From the NCBI GenBank assembly GCA_036245525.1, contig BTPG01000004.1, positions 210,735,507 through 210,799,506 of the forward strand: a stretch of DNA of 64,000 nucleotides, given 5' to 3'. The stretch comes from Semisulcospira habei (taxonomy: Eukaryota; Mollusca; Gastropoda; Semisulcospiridae). Shown piece by piece: positions 24,201-30,932 of the stretch. The notes beneath the pieces are model-generated. The model made no database searches. It saw only the letters and a program-made list of their open reading frames with translations, and was not told the origin of the DNA. The translations under genes and the position numbers were made by a program. Within the stretch, counting starts at the first letter, position 1. Every line of letters starts with the position of its first letter.

Positions 24201-25913
24201 TTTCTATGTGGTTGAAAAGTATTACAGGTGACAGTCTTCAGTCCTGGAGACTGTTTCAGCTTTTATTAAAATCCCTGAAAGCTGAATTTCAGATTTTTGG
24301 CGCAGACAGAACAGCTCTTTGGCCGGGCCGTTTTCTGCAGATGCAGGGGCTTGTGCGAATTTATGTCACTTGCTGGTCATGGATCTTGAGGCATGTCTGT
24401 GGACTGTTCACATTCATTTCAACTTTGCGCGCTGTCGTCCATCTATATTATAATGATAATATTTTGCAGTCAGACACCAGTGACAATGAAGTGTGTGTCG
24501 CGCAGCCGACTGGACCCGTGTCTTTCCATCATGTTCCAGTGTCTGACAAAGAAGAAAGCTCATCCAGAGGCCAACAATAACAACAATGTAAGTCTTTTAT
24601 GTGCTATTGCCTGTGTATTGTTGGGAATGGGGGGAGCGGGCACATTTGCAGTATGGTTTTGAGAAATGTGTGACTGTGAATCTTCTGAAGAATCTGTGAG
24701 GTCAGTTATGCAGGCTTTAAACCATTACAACCTGAGGCTGATTTTTACAAATTTCCGTATTGTCCTATGAAGGCTACTTTACAGATTAGCAGATAGATCA
24801 GCCATTTTAGCTCAAGAGTGGTGCCAGAATAGATTGGTTCCTCAGGCGCCAAACTATTCTGGCACCACCATTGAACTACCATAGTCAATTTATTTCAAGC
24901 ATTAGTGTATATCAGGATGAAAAGGGTTCAATCTTGTGTGTTTTTTCCAGCGCCTACTAAACGGATTCAGCCCAAATCAATGCTACAACGGGTACACGGG
25001 AACAAACAGTTTGCCGTGGTTCAACGGCAATGGGTTTCACCTCACTAACCCTGAAGACTCTTCTACAGATGATGACGAGCCTCGTCCATCTCGCAAAAAG
25101 ACGGTTGTACGTCGCTTGCGAACCTCTGGCAAAACTGGCAGCATTGGTGGTGATGCTCAAGTAAAAAACGAACCAGAGAGTGATGGTGATATACTGGACC
25201 GAGTGGTAATTTCTGGCAAAGCAGCGTTGCCTGCCTCTAAGGAAACCTTGCAGGAAATCAAGACTACTTTGCCAGAAATAAAACCATTGCCTAAAACTGT
25301 CAGTCGTGCTTCAAAGGGTAGGTTTGGATTGTTGGACTCCATTGTAGTCCCTCTACCTCATTTTGAGGGGCAAAACCATCCGTTCAAAACGGACGTGGAA
25401 AAGGAAGCAGATGTTAGCAGAGTGCAACATTTTGAATCGCGCATATCTCACCTCAAAAAGGAATACGCATCGGAATTGGCAGCAATCAAGATCTCTGAGA
25501 ATTTCAAACAGGAAGAATCAACCGCGAAAGAAAAATTGTCTAGAGAAAAGCCATCTCCAGGAAAATCCAAAGAGAAAGCATCCCCAGAGAAAAGTTCTCA
25601 TGATTCTGCTGATGCCAAACGACAAAATGGAACCAAACGCAAACTGTCAGTAGACACGGACTCATCATCACAGGATTCTGTGCGCAGGAGCAAGCGCAGC
25701 CGTCAACATGCTGAGCGATACCAGCACTTGCTCGCGTCATTTCCACGTCACGCCCCTCATCGTGAGAACAACGGGCAGGGCTCTAGGTGGAAGTGGCTGA
25801 GCGTTGTGGATCAGCTGCGCTACGGGGAGAAGTTTGAAGTTCTGGCTCGTCGTGTCTCACCTCAGGGACAAGTGGAGTTTCTGCTTCACTGGAATAAAGA
25901 AGAGGATGAATAA
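219..25913 (+). CDS. Pcl: Polycomb-like protein (MTF2/PHF19/PHF1 family), 5' incomplete, 9 exons
   Basis: Nuclear accessory subunit of the PRC2 histone H3K27 methyltransferase. Family members bind H3K36me3 with a Tudor domain and unmethylated CpG DNA with a winged helix, and contact SUZ12. Coding exons seen: 219-256, 5449-5525, 6197-6249, 18721-18832, 20070-20202, 20541-20608, 21704-21877, 24470-24587, 24951-25913. All junctions are GT-AG and phases agree, giving 577 residues and a TAA stop. Domains in order: PHD2 with a [12 protein letters not shown] start, a WFHEACVRC centre and a CSHC end; a winged-helix/EH segment ([11 protein letters not shown] to GREVKKR); an acidic and lysine-rich linker; and a C-terminal chromo-like domain ([20 protein letters not shown]). 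The Tudor and PHD1 domains are not in the window. The longest intron (6250-18720) holds two LINEs. The family call is secure; the choice among MTF2, PHF19 and PHF1 is not meaningful for an invertebrate with one Pcl gene. Confidence 0.93.
333..755. mobile_element. Non-autonomous DNA element with 29-bp TIRs and internal tandem duplication
   Basis: Ends begin ATATGTGACC and close GGTCACATAT. The inverted ends match over about 29 bp, including CCACCACAAAATGAGTC. Inside, a unit of about 165 bp (from about 355 and from about 520) is repeated and contains GAGATATTGATATCAGCAG and GGTCACTG. No coding capacity. Superfamily uncertain. Confidence 0.7.
808..861 (+). repeat. Poly-G tract
   Basis: About 50 bases of G interrupted by single T, in the first captured Pcl intron. 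A G-quadruplex former and a likely length-variable or assembly-sensitive site. Confidence 0.9.
950..2464 (-). pseudogene. L2/CR1-like LINE, decayed reverse transcriptase
   Basis: The - strand shows broken frames with [20 protein letters not shown] and [10 protein letters not shown] (RT fingers), a palm remnant reading [11 protein letters not shown], then [22 protein letters not shown] and [15 protein letters not shown] stretches typical of L2/CR1 elements. Several stops and frameshifts. It is 5' truncated where a TTAA MITE sits at 2464. Lies antisense in the Pcl intron. Confidence 0.75.
2464..2535. mobile_element. MITE family E (TTAACCCTTT hairpin)
   Basis: Bounded by TTAA. The left end CCCTTTATAG and right end GCAAAGGG are inverted, with a central ATTCCTGAAGGAAT palindrome. 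Adjoins the LINE fragment. Confidence 0.75.
2545..5270 (+). repeat. Long interspersed repeat with about 165-bp subunits, copy 1
   Basis: Begins GGCTCGTGCGAAGCAAAAG and ends near GTGAGCCATAAGGGCTTTGC. The middle is a degenerate series of units containing AACTTCAAACCCAAACTTG, GATACCTGATGGTAAGACC, AAGGTCAAGGGTCAC and AGCCATATTTTGACAAAAG. Copies recur at 15230-15657 and 15905-18522. The hAT-like element at 4213 and unrelated DNA at about 3040-4090 interrupt it. No protein seen. Confidence 0.65.
4213..4781. mobile_element. hAT-like non-autonomous element, 14-bp perfect TIRs, 6-bp TSD
   Basis: CAGGCATGGGAATT at the left is the exact reverse complement of the right end. The 6-bp direct repeat CATATG flanks both sides, and removing the element restores the host repeat reading (GCCATATGACAAAAG). 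The interior has GCCGCCGAAAA repeats and two poly-C runs. No transposase. Confidence 0.8.
5449..5525 (+). CDS. Pcl: Polycomb-like exon B (start of PHD2)
   Basis: Acceptor GTCTTCAG, donor GTAAGT. Reads [17 protein letters not shown] and then YCYCGGPG, ending two bases into a GAC codon. The closely spaced cysteines are the first zinc ligands of the second PHD finger, and CYCYCGGPG is a hallmark of this family. Confidence 0.95.
5600..5703. mobile_element. MITE family D (CTCATG hairpin), degenerate
   Basis: AAGCTGCATAGATCCTCATG pairs with GAGGATCTATGCGTCTTGC. The right end is GGGTTAA. About 75 bp downstream of Pcl exon B. Confidence 0.6.
5795..6160. mobile_element. Cluster of degenerate family B MITEs
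   Basis: Two copies of CAGCAGGAGATGG..GACCATG..GCCAGATTAGCTTGGCACC and two right ends TTATCATGGT..GATCCATCCC. The tails CTCCAAAATTTGG occur twice. The cluster lies between Pcl exons B and C. Confidence 0.65.
6197..6249 (+). CDS. Pcl: Polycomb-like exon C (middle of PHD2)
   Basis: A 53-bp exon after TGTTTCAG with donor GTAAAT. Reads [17 protein letters not shown] and supplies the CxxC pair and the WFHE histidine of the PHD finger. A degenerate palindromic MITE cluster ends about 35 bp upstream of the acceptor. Confidence 0.95.
6308..6531. mobile_element. MITE family A
   Basis: TTAA at both ends. Left end CCCATATCATACCGAGG; central hairpin GGTGCCAGAATAGCTTGGC with its inverse; right end GTGTATTCCGAATGATATGGG. 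Confidence 0.8.
6532..7164 (+). other. Intron DNA with a repeat shared with 46.6 kb
   Basis: No gene. 6767-6927 matches 46589-46747 (both contain GGATGCCAGTTTTGTTCTA, GGCACACTACTGGAGACGGC and AGTCTATTATGT). Family unknown. Confidence 0.6.
7165..8065 (+). repeat. Degenerate tandem array of about 174 bp
   Basis: The motif CATAACTTTACAC, or a close variant, recurs at 7165, 7339, 7683, 7857 and 8041. Spacings are 174, 344 (two units), 174 and 184. The position near 7511 holds a decayed unit. No coding potential. Confidence 0.7.
8078..9890 (-). pseudogene. RTE-like LINE, 5' truncated reverse transcriptase
   Basis: Decayed non-LTR retrotransposon. Reading from 9855 down: [105 protein letters not shown] and a final [14 protein letters not shown] region. 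Frames shift at least four times and the catalytic FADD block is damaged. The 3' end carries a short (TAAG)n tail near 8080, usual for RTE elements. Lies antisense in the Pcl intron. Confidence 0.85.
10471..11580 (+). pseudogene. ORF1 (gag-like) of the I/Nimb-like LINE
   Basis: Nucleic-acid-binding gag-like protein, read in two frames joined near 10810-10816. Three CCHC-type knuckles lie at about 11054-11222, followed by the conserved [13 protein letters not shown] and [11 protein letters not shown] third frame covers the Pro-rich end. Confidence 0.8.
11919..13832 (+). pseudogene. ORF2 (endonuclease and RT fragment) of the I/Nimb-like LINE
   Basis: APE-type endonuclease motifs WNCRG, QETYL, GDFNGH and SDHFPV are present, then RT fingers ([24 protein letters not shown]). 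Broken near 12197, 12990 and 13560. The RT palm beyond FFDLEKAHD and the whole 3' end are missing. Confidence 0.82.
13833..14978 (+). other. Pcl intron DNA, no gene recognised
   Basis: AT-rich. The motif GAACGTAAC..TTACAACC, like that of the 174-bp array, appears near 13973, 14193 and 14363. No ORF or element boundary is clear. Confidence 0.5.
14979..15138. mobile_element. 160-bp palindromic MITE
   Basis: Left arm TTATTGATAGCAGGGGCTTG and right arm CAAACCCCTGCTACCAATAA are inverted, with imperfect pairing continued inward (GCTGCAC.GAC.CTTGTA, AGGCC). Arms of about 70 bp. Confidence 0.75.
15230..15657 (+). repeat. Interspersed repeat with 165-bp subunits, short copy 2
   Basis: Starts with the GGGCCAGTGGTTATCTGTC form and ends GGTCATAAGAGCGTTGCC. 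Same family as 2545-5270. Confidence 0.55.
15669..15876. mobile_element. MITE family C variant
   Basis: TTAACTC ... GAGTTAA. Hairpin AGAATAGCTTGGCGCC / GGCGCCAGGCTATTCTG, flanked by GAATCGACCATATTTCAAGG and its inverse. Confidence 0.8.
16226..17435. mobile_element. hAT-like element of 1.2 kb with 6-bp near-identical TSD
   Basis: Ends CACAGCATGGAATT and AATTCCATTCTCTG pair at 12 of 14 bases. ATACAC/ATACAT flank it, inside an otherwise continuous host repeat. Shares the CCGCCGAAAA interior motif with the 4213 element and contains poly-G/poly-C runs at 17333-17385. No transposase recognised. Confidence 0.6.
16718..17029 (+). repeat. 0.3-kb near-identical segment, copy 1
   Basis: Nearly identical to 18055-18357: two short indels (3 and 6 bp) and a few substitutions. 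Runs from GTCCACTGGATAAGCTCAGG to AACGAGCTC. Confidence 0.9.
18055..18357 (+). repeat. 0.3-kb near-identical segment, copy 2
   Basis: Partner of 16718-17029 in direct orientation, but here without the surrounding hAT-like ends. Confidence 0.9.
18721..18832 (+). CDS. Pcl: Polycomb-like exon D (end of PHD2, start of winged helix)
   Basis: Acceptor TTTTCAG, donor GTGGGT. Begins with the split alanine codon of WFHEA and reads [16 protein letters not shown], then [20 protein letters not shown]. It supplies the last zinc ligands (C..C, CSHC) and leads into the WVD motif completed by the next exon. Confidence 0.95.
18870..19095. mobile_element. MITE family D2 (long form with CTCATGAG hairpin)
   Basis: CAGGCATAAATTCTCATGAG pairs with CTCATGAGAATTTATG. 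Left flank CAGCCAGCCTGCTCCACC is shared with copies at 20.2, 24.2 and 25.9 kb. Just after Pcl exon D. Confidence 0.7.
19205..19375. mobile_element. MITE family B, inverted copy
   Basis: GGAGATGGATTGACTATGAT and its inverse flank a TTAGCTTAGCACC hairpin. The tail TTTGAGGTGTCACC lies at the left. Confidence 0.65.
19567..19774. mobile_element. MITE family A, hairpin partly deleted
   Basis: TTAA at both ends. ATCATACTGAGGCTAAAAGC left, GTATTCCGAATGATAAG right. The right hairpin arm lost part of its core. Confidence 0.75.
19820..19910. mobile_element. MITE family E
   Basis: TTTGGCTGTCGGTAGC and its inverse GCTACCGGCAGCCAA, with central GATTCCTGCAGGAATCA. Confidence 0.75.
20070..20202 (+). CDS. 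Pcl: Polycomb-like exon E (winged-helix region)
   Basis: Acceptor TTTTGCAG, donor GTGAGT. Reads [20 protein letters not shown] and then an acidic stretch. This is the conserved extended-homology region after PHD2 that folds as a DNA-binding winged helix in this family. Confidence 0.93.
20215..20523. mobile_element. MITE family D2, degenerate
   Basis: CTTCAGCCAGCCTGTTCCACC and AAGTTCTCATGAGCCCCTG remain; the second hairpin arm is lost. Between Pcl exons E and F. Confidence 0.55.
20541..20608 (+). CDS. Pcl: Polycomb-like exon F (winged helix)
   Basis: Acceptor TTGTTTCAG, donor GTATGT. Reads [19 protein letters not shown] and ends two bases into a lysine codon. It corresponds to the helix in which vertebrate proteins read like HVLEALNDYK. 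Confidence 0.88.
20697..21342 (+). mobile_element. hAT-like element with transposase N-terminal remnant
   Basis: Ends CATAGCTGCCAACC and its exact inverse, flanked by CTGTGT on both sides. The interior from 21029 encodes [20 protein letters not shown], then an [16 protein letters not shown] zinc-finger-like motif as in hAT-type transposases or domesticated relatives. After that it runs into poly-C and the right TIR, so the catalytic part is deleted. Confidence 0.75.
21704..21877 (+). CDS. Pcl: Polycomb-like exon G (basic wing)
   Basis: Acceptor TCGTGCAG, donor GTAAGT. Reads [20 protein letters not shown] followed by IPPHPPS. In vertebrates the same place carries GKEIKKKK, whose lysines contact CpG DNA. 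Here the wing is KKR, so two lysines and an arginine are kept. Confidence 0.92.
21900..22868 (+). other. Pcl intron DNA with nested palindromic repeats and G-runs
   Basis: No gene. TAACCCCCTTGCACATGCTG near 22035 and GCGCAAGGGGCTTAA near 22530 look like ends of one MITE (family F) carrying inner inverted DNA. G-runs at 22305-22315 and 22342-22361. Confidence 0.5.
22869..24000 (+). pseudogene. LINE 3' fragment, open RT C-terminus with zinc finger
   Basis: Continuous frame to the TAA near 23957. It starts mid-RT at [19 protein letters not shown], keeps [14 protein letters not shown] (active-site FADD), then [57 protein letters not shown] and [12 protein letters not shown]. It closes with a C-terminal finger [21 protein letters not shown]. 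The 5' part, with endonuclease and RT fingers, is missing. Clade uncertain (RTE- or CR1-group). Inserted in the sense direction in a Pcl intron; the 353-residue open frame suggests a fairly recent insertion. Confidence 0.88.
24215..24450. mobile_element. MITE family D2, degenerate
   Basis: Contains GACAGTCTTCAGTCCTGGAG, GCAGATGCAGGGGCTTGTG and ATGTCACTTGCTGG. Ends just before the acceptor of Pcl exon H. Confidence 0.55.
24470..24587 (+). CDS. Pcl: Polycomb-like exon H (linker)
   Basis: Acceptor ATTTTGCAG, donor GTAAGT. Joined in phase it reads [18 protein letters not shown] and so on, ending in a run of asparagines from an AAC/AAT repeat. No domain is recognised. The other frame closes in a stop, and only the chosen phase joins both neighbours. 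Confidence 0.75.
24717..24930. mobile_element. MITE family A2
   Basis: CCATTACAACCTGAGGCTG left, TATATCAGGATGAAAAGGG right. The core is the same AGAATAG hairpin. Lies 20 bp before the last Pcl exon. Confidence 0.7.
24951..25913 (+). CDS. Pcl: Polycomb-like last exon (linker and C-terminal chromo-like domain)
   Basis: Acceptor TTTTTTCCAG, TAA stop at 25911. Opens with [17 protein letters not shown], then [15 protein letters not shown] charged, Lys/Glu/Ser-rich linker follows with nuclear-localisation-like clusters ([17 protein letters not shown]). It ends in [20 protein letters not shown] plus an LLHW strand, the Polycomb-like C-terminal domain that binds SUZ12. Confidence 0.93.
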   Translation, partial: RLLNGFSPNQCYNGYTGTNSLPWFNGNGFHLTNPEDSSTDDDEPRPSRKKTVVRRLRTSGKTGSIGGDAQVKNEPESDGDILDRVVISGKAALPASKETLQEIKTTLPEIKPLPKTVSRASKGRFGLLDSIVVPLPHFEGQNHPFKTDVEKEADVSRVQHFESRISHLKKEYASELAAIKISENFKQEESTAKEKLSREKPSPGKSKEKASPEKSSHDSADAKRQNGTKRKLSVDTDSSSQDSVRRSKRSRQHAERYQHLLASFPRHAPHRENNGQGSRWKWLSVVDQLRYGEKFEVLARRVSPQGQVEFLLHWNKEEDE

Positions 25914-25933
25914 TTATTTTCTTTGTCATGACC

Positions 25934-26291
25934 TTTAACCCCTTTGTGTATGTAGGGACTGGTACCATAAATGGTGTGCCTTTGGTACAGTACAGACATG
26001 GGTGGCGGTCTTTAGTCCTGGAGGCTGATTTAGCCTTTTCAGAATCCCAGAACATTGAATTTTCAGCTTTTTGGTTCAGCCAGAACAGCCCTTCCGCTAG
26101 GCTGTTTCATCTGCAAGAGGCATACATTCTCATGAGCCCCTGTGTCAGCAGGGCCTCATGAGGATTTATGTCTCTTGCTGGCCGTGGATCTTGGGGCATA
26201 GTTAGTCCGTGGACCTTTTGCAGTCACATACGTTTTTTGCACCATCACCCATGAGTATACAGTACTGGTGCCTGAAGGCACAGGGGGTTAA
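25934..26291. mobile_element. MITE family D2, complete, at the start of the Pcl 3'UTR
   Basis: TTAACCCCTTTGTGTATG ... AGGGGGTTAA, enclosing AAGAGGCATACATTCTCATG and its inverse. Begins 20 bp after the Pcl stop codon. Confidence 0.75.
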
Positions 26292-26409
26292 CGATCAATT
26301 TGCAGGTAATTCCTAGGGTTGCATCAAGACAGAATACCGTTGTTTCAAGTTTGAATTTTCTGAATTTGCAGTGTACGTTTTATTGTTTGAACTTGTTCAA
26401 ATGTACTAC

Positions 26410-26550
26410 AGACTTGTGTAACTTTTTCTAGTCTGGAAAGACTAGGGAGATGGATCAGTCATGATTGTTCAATCTTCACGGCTAGAGACAGATTGGCTTT
26501 GTGCCTTCTGAGGGGCCAGGTTAATCAAGCACAGCTGTTAACCTCTTTGC
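26410..26550. mobile_element. MITE family B, degenerate
   Basis: GGGAGATGGATCAGTCATG remains, with a worn TTGGCTTTGTGCC hairpin. Confidence 0.45.
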
Positions 26551-26649
26551 TGCCAGTGATCACAAATTTCGCTTCTGAAACCACAGAAGGGTGACCGACA
26601 TTCGTGTGAAGAAACAGACGTAAATGAGACCAAAAATAGGCATAAAGAA

Positions 26650-26762
26650 CATAGGGCTCACAGGAGACCTGCATTCTCATGAGCCTGCGTGACTGCGGGG
26701 GCTCATGAGAGTTTACGTCTCTTGCAGATGGGGGTCCTTAGATTCTCATGAGACCCTGGCAG
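26650..26762. mobile_element. MITE family D
   Basis: ATTCTCATGAGCC..GCGGGGGCTCATGAGAG hairpin; the next element's TTAA follows. Confidence 0.6.
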
Positions 26763-26986
26763 TTAACCCTTATCATTCGGAATACACCAGTGTGTGAAAT
26801 AAGTTTGACCAAAATAGTTCAAGGGAAGTGCCAGAATAGCTTGGCGCCACTAGGCGCCAAGCTATTCTGGCACCACCCTTGAACTAAAGCCATTGGTCTA
26901 TATCCTTATCTGTAAGTACTATAATGTAGCTTGCATATGGCAGTGTACAAATTTGAAGCTTTTAGCATCAGTATGATATGGGTTAA
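26763..26986. mobile_element. MITE family A, reverse orientation
   Basis: TTAACCCTTATCATTCGG ... GATATGGGTTAA. Hairpin CCAGAATAGCTTGGCGCC and its inverse almost perfect. Confidence 0.85.
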
Positions 26987-27029
26987 GGAGTTAAACTGTC
27001 ATGGTCACTACATCCTCTGCTGCTCTGCC

Positions 27030-27120
27030 TTAACCCTTTGGCTGTTGATAGCATTTTAGTTGCAGTGATTCCTGCAGGAATCACCGTGACTAACGGTGCT
27101 ACTGACAGCCAAAGGGTTAA
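27030..27120. mobile_element. MITE family E, 91 bp
   Basis: TTAACCCTTTGGCTGTTG ... CAGCCAAAGGGTTAA around GATTCCTGCAGGAATCAC. Confidence 0.85.
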
Positions 27121-27429
27121 CCCTGTGGCTGTTGGTAACGGTTTTTGTCACAGTCATTCCTGCATGTGATGAGAGGAAATGTTTTACTTTTAGTGACCAG
27201 TGGTTGTGGAGTGGTTTTGTTTGGTCTGCCAAAAATGGGTGGATCAAAACAGTGGGGCTGGTAGGTTGGTGATGTTCTTTTCCTCTCGTGCAACTGATGT
27301 GTGTTTATCTCCCTTGAACAGTACCAGAACTACTGCTGCAGTCTGCGTCTCTCTCATGATAAGTGCCAGTATAATTTGAGACAGTGTATACAGACATGTA
27401 AGCACTGAGTTAGTAAGTACTAGTCTTTA

Positions 27430-27612
27430 ATCCATTTAGCCTCAACACACTAGAGTGGGAGATGGATCGACCATGATAAAAAAAATTTGAGGGTAGTGCC
27501 AGATGACGACTATCCTTGAATTATCATGGTCAGTACATCTCCTGCAACTGGTACAAAGTCATTAGGTGACACCTCCAAAATTTGGGAAATGCTGCCTTGG
27601 GATTAAATGGGT
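27430..27612. mobile_element. MITE family B, hairpin collapsed
   Basis: Outer parts GGGAGATGGATCGACCATGA and CTCCAAAATTTGGGAAATGC present; the inner hairpin is mostly deleted. Confidence 0.65.
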
Positions 27613-27984
27613 TACATGTTTTTATATACCTTCAAAAATAAAATCCACACAAAATAAAACGGCCTGCCCTCGCCAGATGTCGGTTCACAGTTTAAAAGTC
27701 AAAGAATGGTTGTGTTCTTAGGCGGGAGGGCCCACAATCGCAGGAGAGAACATTTAGAATCCACGCATAGAAAATTCATGCTCCTAAATAGTGAGCTATT
27801 TTAGATAAATTACAGTTCAAAAGGATGGAAATTTTATGAGTGGAATGTGTTTTTATGTTATTGTACTGGTCGGCCTCGGTATAACGCGGTATCCAGGAGC
27901 CAAACACAGCCAGACCATGTTATTCACGATCGCATTATTGTAGTGCTGAATTTACATAGACTTGTGAAGAAAATCCACTTGGTA

Positions 27985-28193
27985 TTAACCCCTTCCCTGC
28001 CACAGTACATACATTGTTGTTGCTGAAATCTTTGTTTATTCAACAACCAAAAACGTCCCAAAAGCATGGATACAAATTGGTCTTGGCAAGAGGCATTGAT
28101 CCACATGAGCCCCTGCAGTCGCAGGGGCTCATGAGGATCTATGCCTCTTGCAGTTTGATCATGTTCACTTTTTCTCAACAGTGAAGGTGTTAA
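27985..28193. mobile_element. MITE family D, near-complete
   Basis: TTAACCCCTTCCCTGCC left, AACAGTGAAGGTGTTAA right. Perfect GCAGTCGCAGGGGCTCATGA-type hairpin with flanking CAAGAGGCATTGATCC and its inverse. Confidence 0.85.
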
Positions 28194-28206
28194 TGGTAAG
28201 TAAGCA

Positions 28207-28302
28207 AAAGGTCTTTGGCCAAATGTCAGCCTTAGCTGGCTGACCCACAGCTGTGCGCAGGCCAGCTGAGGCTGACATCGGCCATAGGACCTTTTGCTGA
28301 CC
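28207..28302. mobile_element. Palindromic element family J
   Basis: GCAAAAGGTC..GTCAGCCTTAGCTGGC pairs with GCCAGCTGAGGCTGAC..GACCTTTTGC. A related, looser copy lies at 33625-33705. Confidence 0.65.
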
Positions 28303-28509
28303 AGGCAACCCTGTAGCAGTAGAGATTGCTGTGTACTGAGGTGTGTAGTACTGAAGCTGATCTGTACTTGCTTGTGGACACCAAATTGTGCCAAGCAAGT
28401 TGATTTGATTCGCTCTGATCATGTGAAACCATTTTCTCTGAGTTTGTCCTTGAGGTTATAATGCAAATCTTCACTTAATTTAAAACCATCATGATATTTT
28501 TATACTGTT

Positions 28510-28565
28510 CAAAATGTGTGCTGGTCTGCTATTTTGGCTGTCAGGTCCGAAATCACAGACCAGCA
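28510..28565. mobile_element. Hairpin family H
   Basis: GTGCTGGTCTG..ATTTTGG pairs with CCGAAATCACAGACCAGCAC. Relatives at 29950, 58805 and 60640. Confidence 0.6.
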
Positions 28566-28869
28566 CAATTCTTTTACAGTTTTATCATCAATACTTTTTA
28601 ATTCAGAATGAAATCTTTGGCGTGTATGTGATTTGTGCTGTGAGTTTGTAAAAGCTAATTGAAAACTTTGATGCAGTGCAAGTAAACTCTTTAGTTGGGA
28701 TTGAAATTGGCACCATTTTATTTGAGTGATCAGAGTAGACTGGTTGTAAAGTGTATGCTGTAAGTTTTATTTTAGAAATAGAAAGTTGTGATGTGTTAGT
28801 CACAAAGGCAGTAGAGATGTTTGAAAAATGTCTTTTCCCCCACCCGAATAAAAAACAAGCTTATAACTG

Positions 28870-28937
28870 TCTTGTGAATGCAGCCACTGGTGCTATACAC
28901 AATAACGGTGGATGCTTACATTAGGGGGTTAATACTA
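28870..28937. mobile_element. MITE family F, worn
   Basis: GCAGCCACTGGTGC and ACGGTGGATGC inverted; ends GGGGGTTAA. A clearer copy is at 33541. Confidence 0.5.
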
Positions 28938-28964
28938 CAAAATTTCACAGCACCACTTCATGTT

Positions 28965-29092
28965 CAGAGCTCAGCTGCATGAATAAACTTAGTCTTGCAC
29001 CAGCCACTGAGCAAGGTACTTCGCTATTGCAGAGTATCTTGCTTAGTGGTAGGCGCAAAACGAAGCTAGCCCATGCAGCTGGCCCCCCAGGT
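28965..29092. mobile_element. Palindromic element family I
   Basis: AGCTGCATGA..CACCAGCCACTGAGCAAGG pairs with CTTGCTTAGTGG..CATGCAGCTGGCC. A copy occurs at 33217-33318. Confidence 0.6.
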
Positions 29093-29213
29093 GTTAATTT
29101 GCAGCAGCGATCTTAATGAACCATCTATTTTTTGACCGATTTGTGTGCATGTTTCTGCATCACCCTAAATACTTGTTTTGTTTTTTTTTCTCTGTTTTCC
29201 GCCCCTCATCACC

Positions 29214-29306
29214 CTGATAGCAGACCTGCAAGAAGCATAGATCCTCATGAACCCCTGCAGTTGTGGGGGCTCATGAGGATCTATGCTTCTTGCAGTAAAT
29301 GCAACT
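29214..29306. mobile_element. MITE family D core
   Basis: CTGCAAGAAGCATAGATCC..CAGTTGTGGGG..GGATCTATGCTTCTTGCAG, an almost perfect palindrome. Confidence 0.75.
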
Positions 29307-29779
29307 GCTGCAGAGGTCTTGTGTTATCAGGGAGATCCGAATCCACCCTCACGTTGCCAATTGCAAAATTTCATGTAGGCCGACACGCTCATTTTTCTGG
29401 GAGCCCAAATGGTGAAAGCAAATTTCACAGCATGCACTCACAAACCTGGTGTTGGGGCTGCTTAAAAAAAACATTGGGCTCCCAGATTTGACGTGGATGA
29501 TGATCCAAATGGCTGCTCCTGCTAGGGTCCTGGAACATTTGGTCATCCCTGCTTCATACTTCATCATACTTTTTGCTATAGTAATATTATGTTTAAGAAA
29601 CAACACTTGGGACCAGTATATTTTTACATCATGGTTTTATGGTTGATCACAGGACCAATTAATTGCTCATAATTGGCAGCATTGGATTGCATCATTTATT
29701 TTGTATGCAGGCTTAGTTCGAAATGCATGATCACACACAGAAAGATTTCACATTCCATGCACGTTTAGACCAATTGAGC

Positions 29780-29860
29780 CCTTTGGCTGTGGGTAGTGCT
29801 GTTTGTCGTCGTGACTTTCAGGGATCATCGTGACAAAAAGCACTAGTGACGGCCAATGTG
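29780..29860. mobile_element. MITE family E, worn
   Basis: CCCTTTGGCTGTGGGTAG and GTGACGGCCAATG flank a GTCGTGACTTTCAGGGATCA centre. Confidence 0.5.
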
Positions 29861-30246
29861 TGATCAGGTGTGATCTTGTCCTAGTGATATTTTATCTTGG
29901 AGAGATTTCAGCCTAGTGCCTCATCATAACTTGTGTTATTTGTGTTGGTCTCTGGTTTAGACCTAACAGCCCTAGAGCGTAAGGTCCGAAATCACATGCC
30001 GGCAGACAGTTGACTATTTTACATTTTTAAAAACTCACGAGTTAAAAAAAAAATCCCACCTTTGATGTCTTGATCTAAATCAATGAAGACCACAAACCGC
30101 CCTAGTCGCGTAGGCAAGAAATGTCCATCTGCAAGAGACAGAGATCCACATGCGCCCTTGCGGGCAGCAGGGCCTGGTGTACTTTTTTATTCCTAGAGCC
30201 GAAGGGACCAACGCTCAGGCAGTCCACATACTATAGTAGTCACTGT

Positions 30247-30451
30247 TTAACCCATTTAGCCCCAACACCCTACAGCAGGAGATGTATTGACCATGATAAT
30301 TCAAGGGTAGTGCCAGATTAGCTTGGCGCCTTCAGGCACCAAGCTAATCTGGCACTACCCTTGAATTATCATGGTCAATCCATCTCATGCAAGTGGTACA
30401 TAATCGTTAGTTAACACCTCCAAAATTTGGGAAATGCAGCTGTGGGGTTAA
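30247..30451. mobile_element. MITE family B, reference copy
   Basis: TTAACCCATTTAGCCCC left, GCTGTGGGGTTAA right. Hairpin GGTAGTGCCAGATTAGCTTG and inverse, flanked by GACCATGATAATTCAAG and inverse. Confidence 0.88.
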
Positions 30452-30474
30452 ATCTTTTTCTTTTTTTTAAAAGA

Positions 30475-30722
30475 ACTTTAGCCCTTTGGCTGTCCGTAGC
30501 GCAGGAATCACATCGATGGAAAGCGCTGCCAAGAGCCAAAGGCTTCTGTTCAGCCGCTATTGTAATTTTTAAAAAACTCATTCTGCCCGCGACAGGCGCC
30601 AAGCTATTCTGCCACCACCCTTGAACTATCATGGTCGATCTGTCTCCTGACTGAATTGTACATGCAGTCCTCGAAGGATAACTCCATAATGTGGGTATTC
30701 GTACCTCTGGCACAATGAGTTG
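30475..30722. mobile_element. Composite of family E and the right half of family C
   Basis: CCCTTTGGCTGTCCG..AGAGCCAAAGG is followed by a GGCGCCAAGCTATTCTGCC right arm, ATCATGGTCGATCTGTCTCC and AATGAGTTGA. Confidence 0.6.
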
Positions 30723-30803
30723 ACGCCCATTTGATGTGTGTCTTGTACTTTATTTAACTTTTAAACTTGTAACTTTGTACAATTTATTGACTCATTCTGT
30801 GCT

Positions 30804-30811
30804 CATTGAAT
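30804..30811 (+). terminator. Candidate poly(A) signal for Pcl
   Basis: AATAAA followed by a GT-rich stretch and preceded by AT-rich sequence, about 4.9 kb past the stop codon. A competing candidate lies near 33797. Confidence 0.4.
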
Positions 30812-30930
30812 AAAGTTGATTGGCTATATTTGCACTAATATCACCTAACTGAATTTTGAACACTCATTTGTACTATTGCTGTAGTTTTCAGTTTTTGCAT
30901 TTTTTTCTGTTTGACGTGCAAGGAAATGGA

Positions 30931-30932
30931 TG

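Noticed and set aside
27056..27247. 63-codon - strand frame as a gene
   Set aside because: It is formed by the palindromic family E MITE and adjoining worn repeat.
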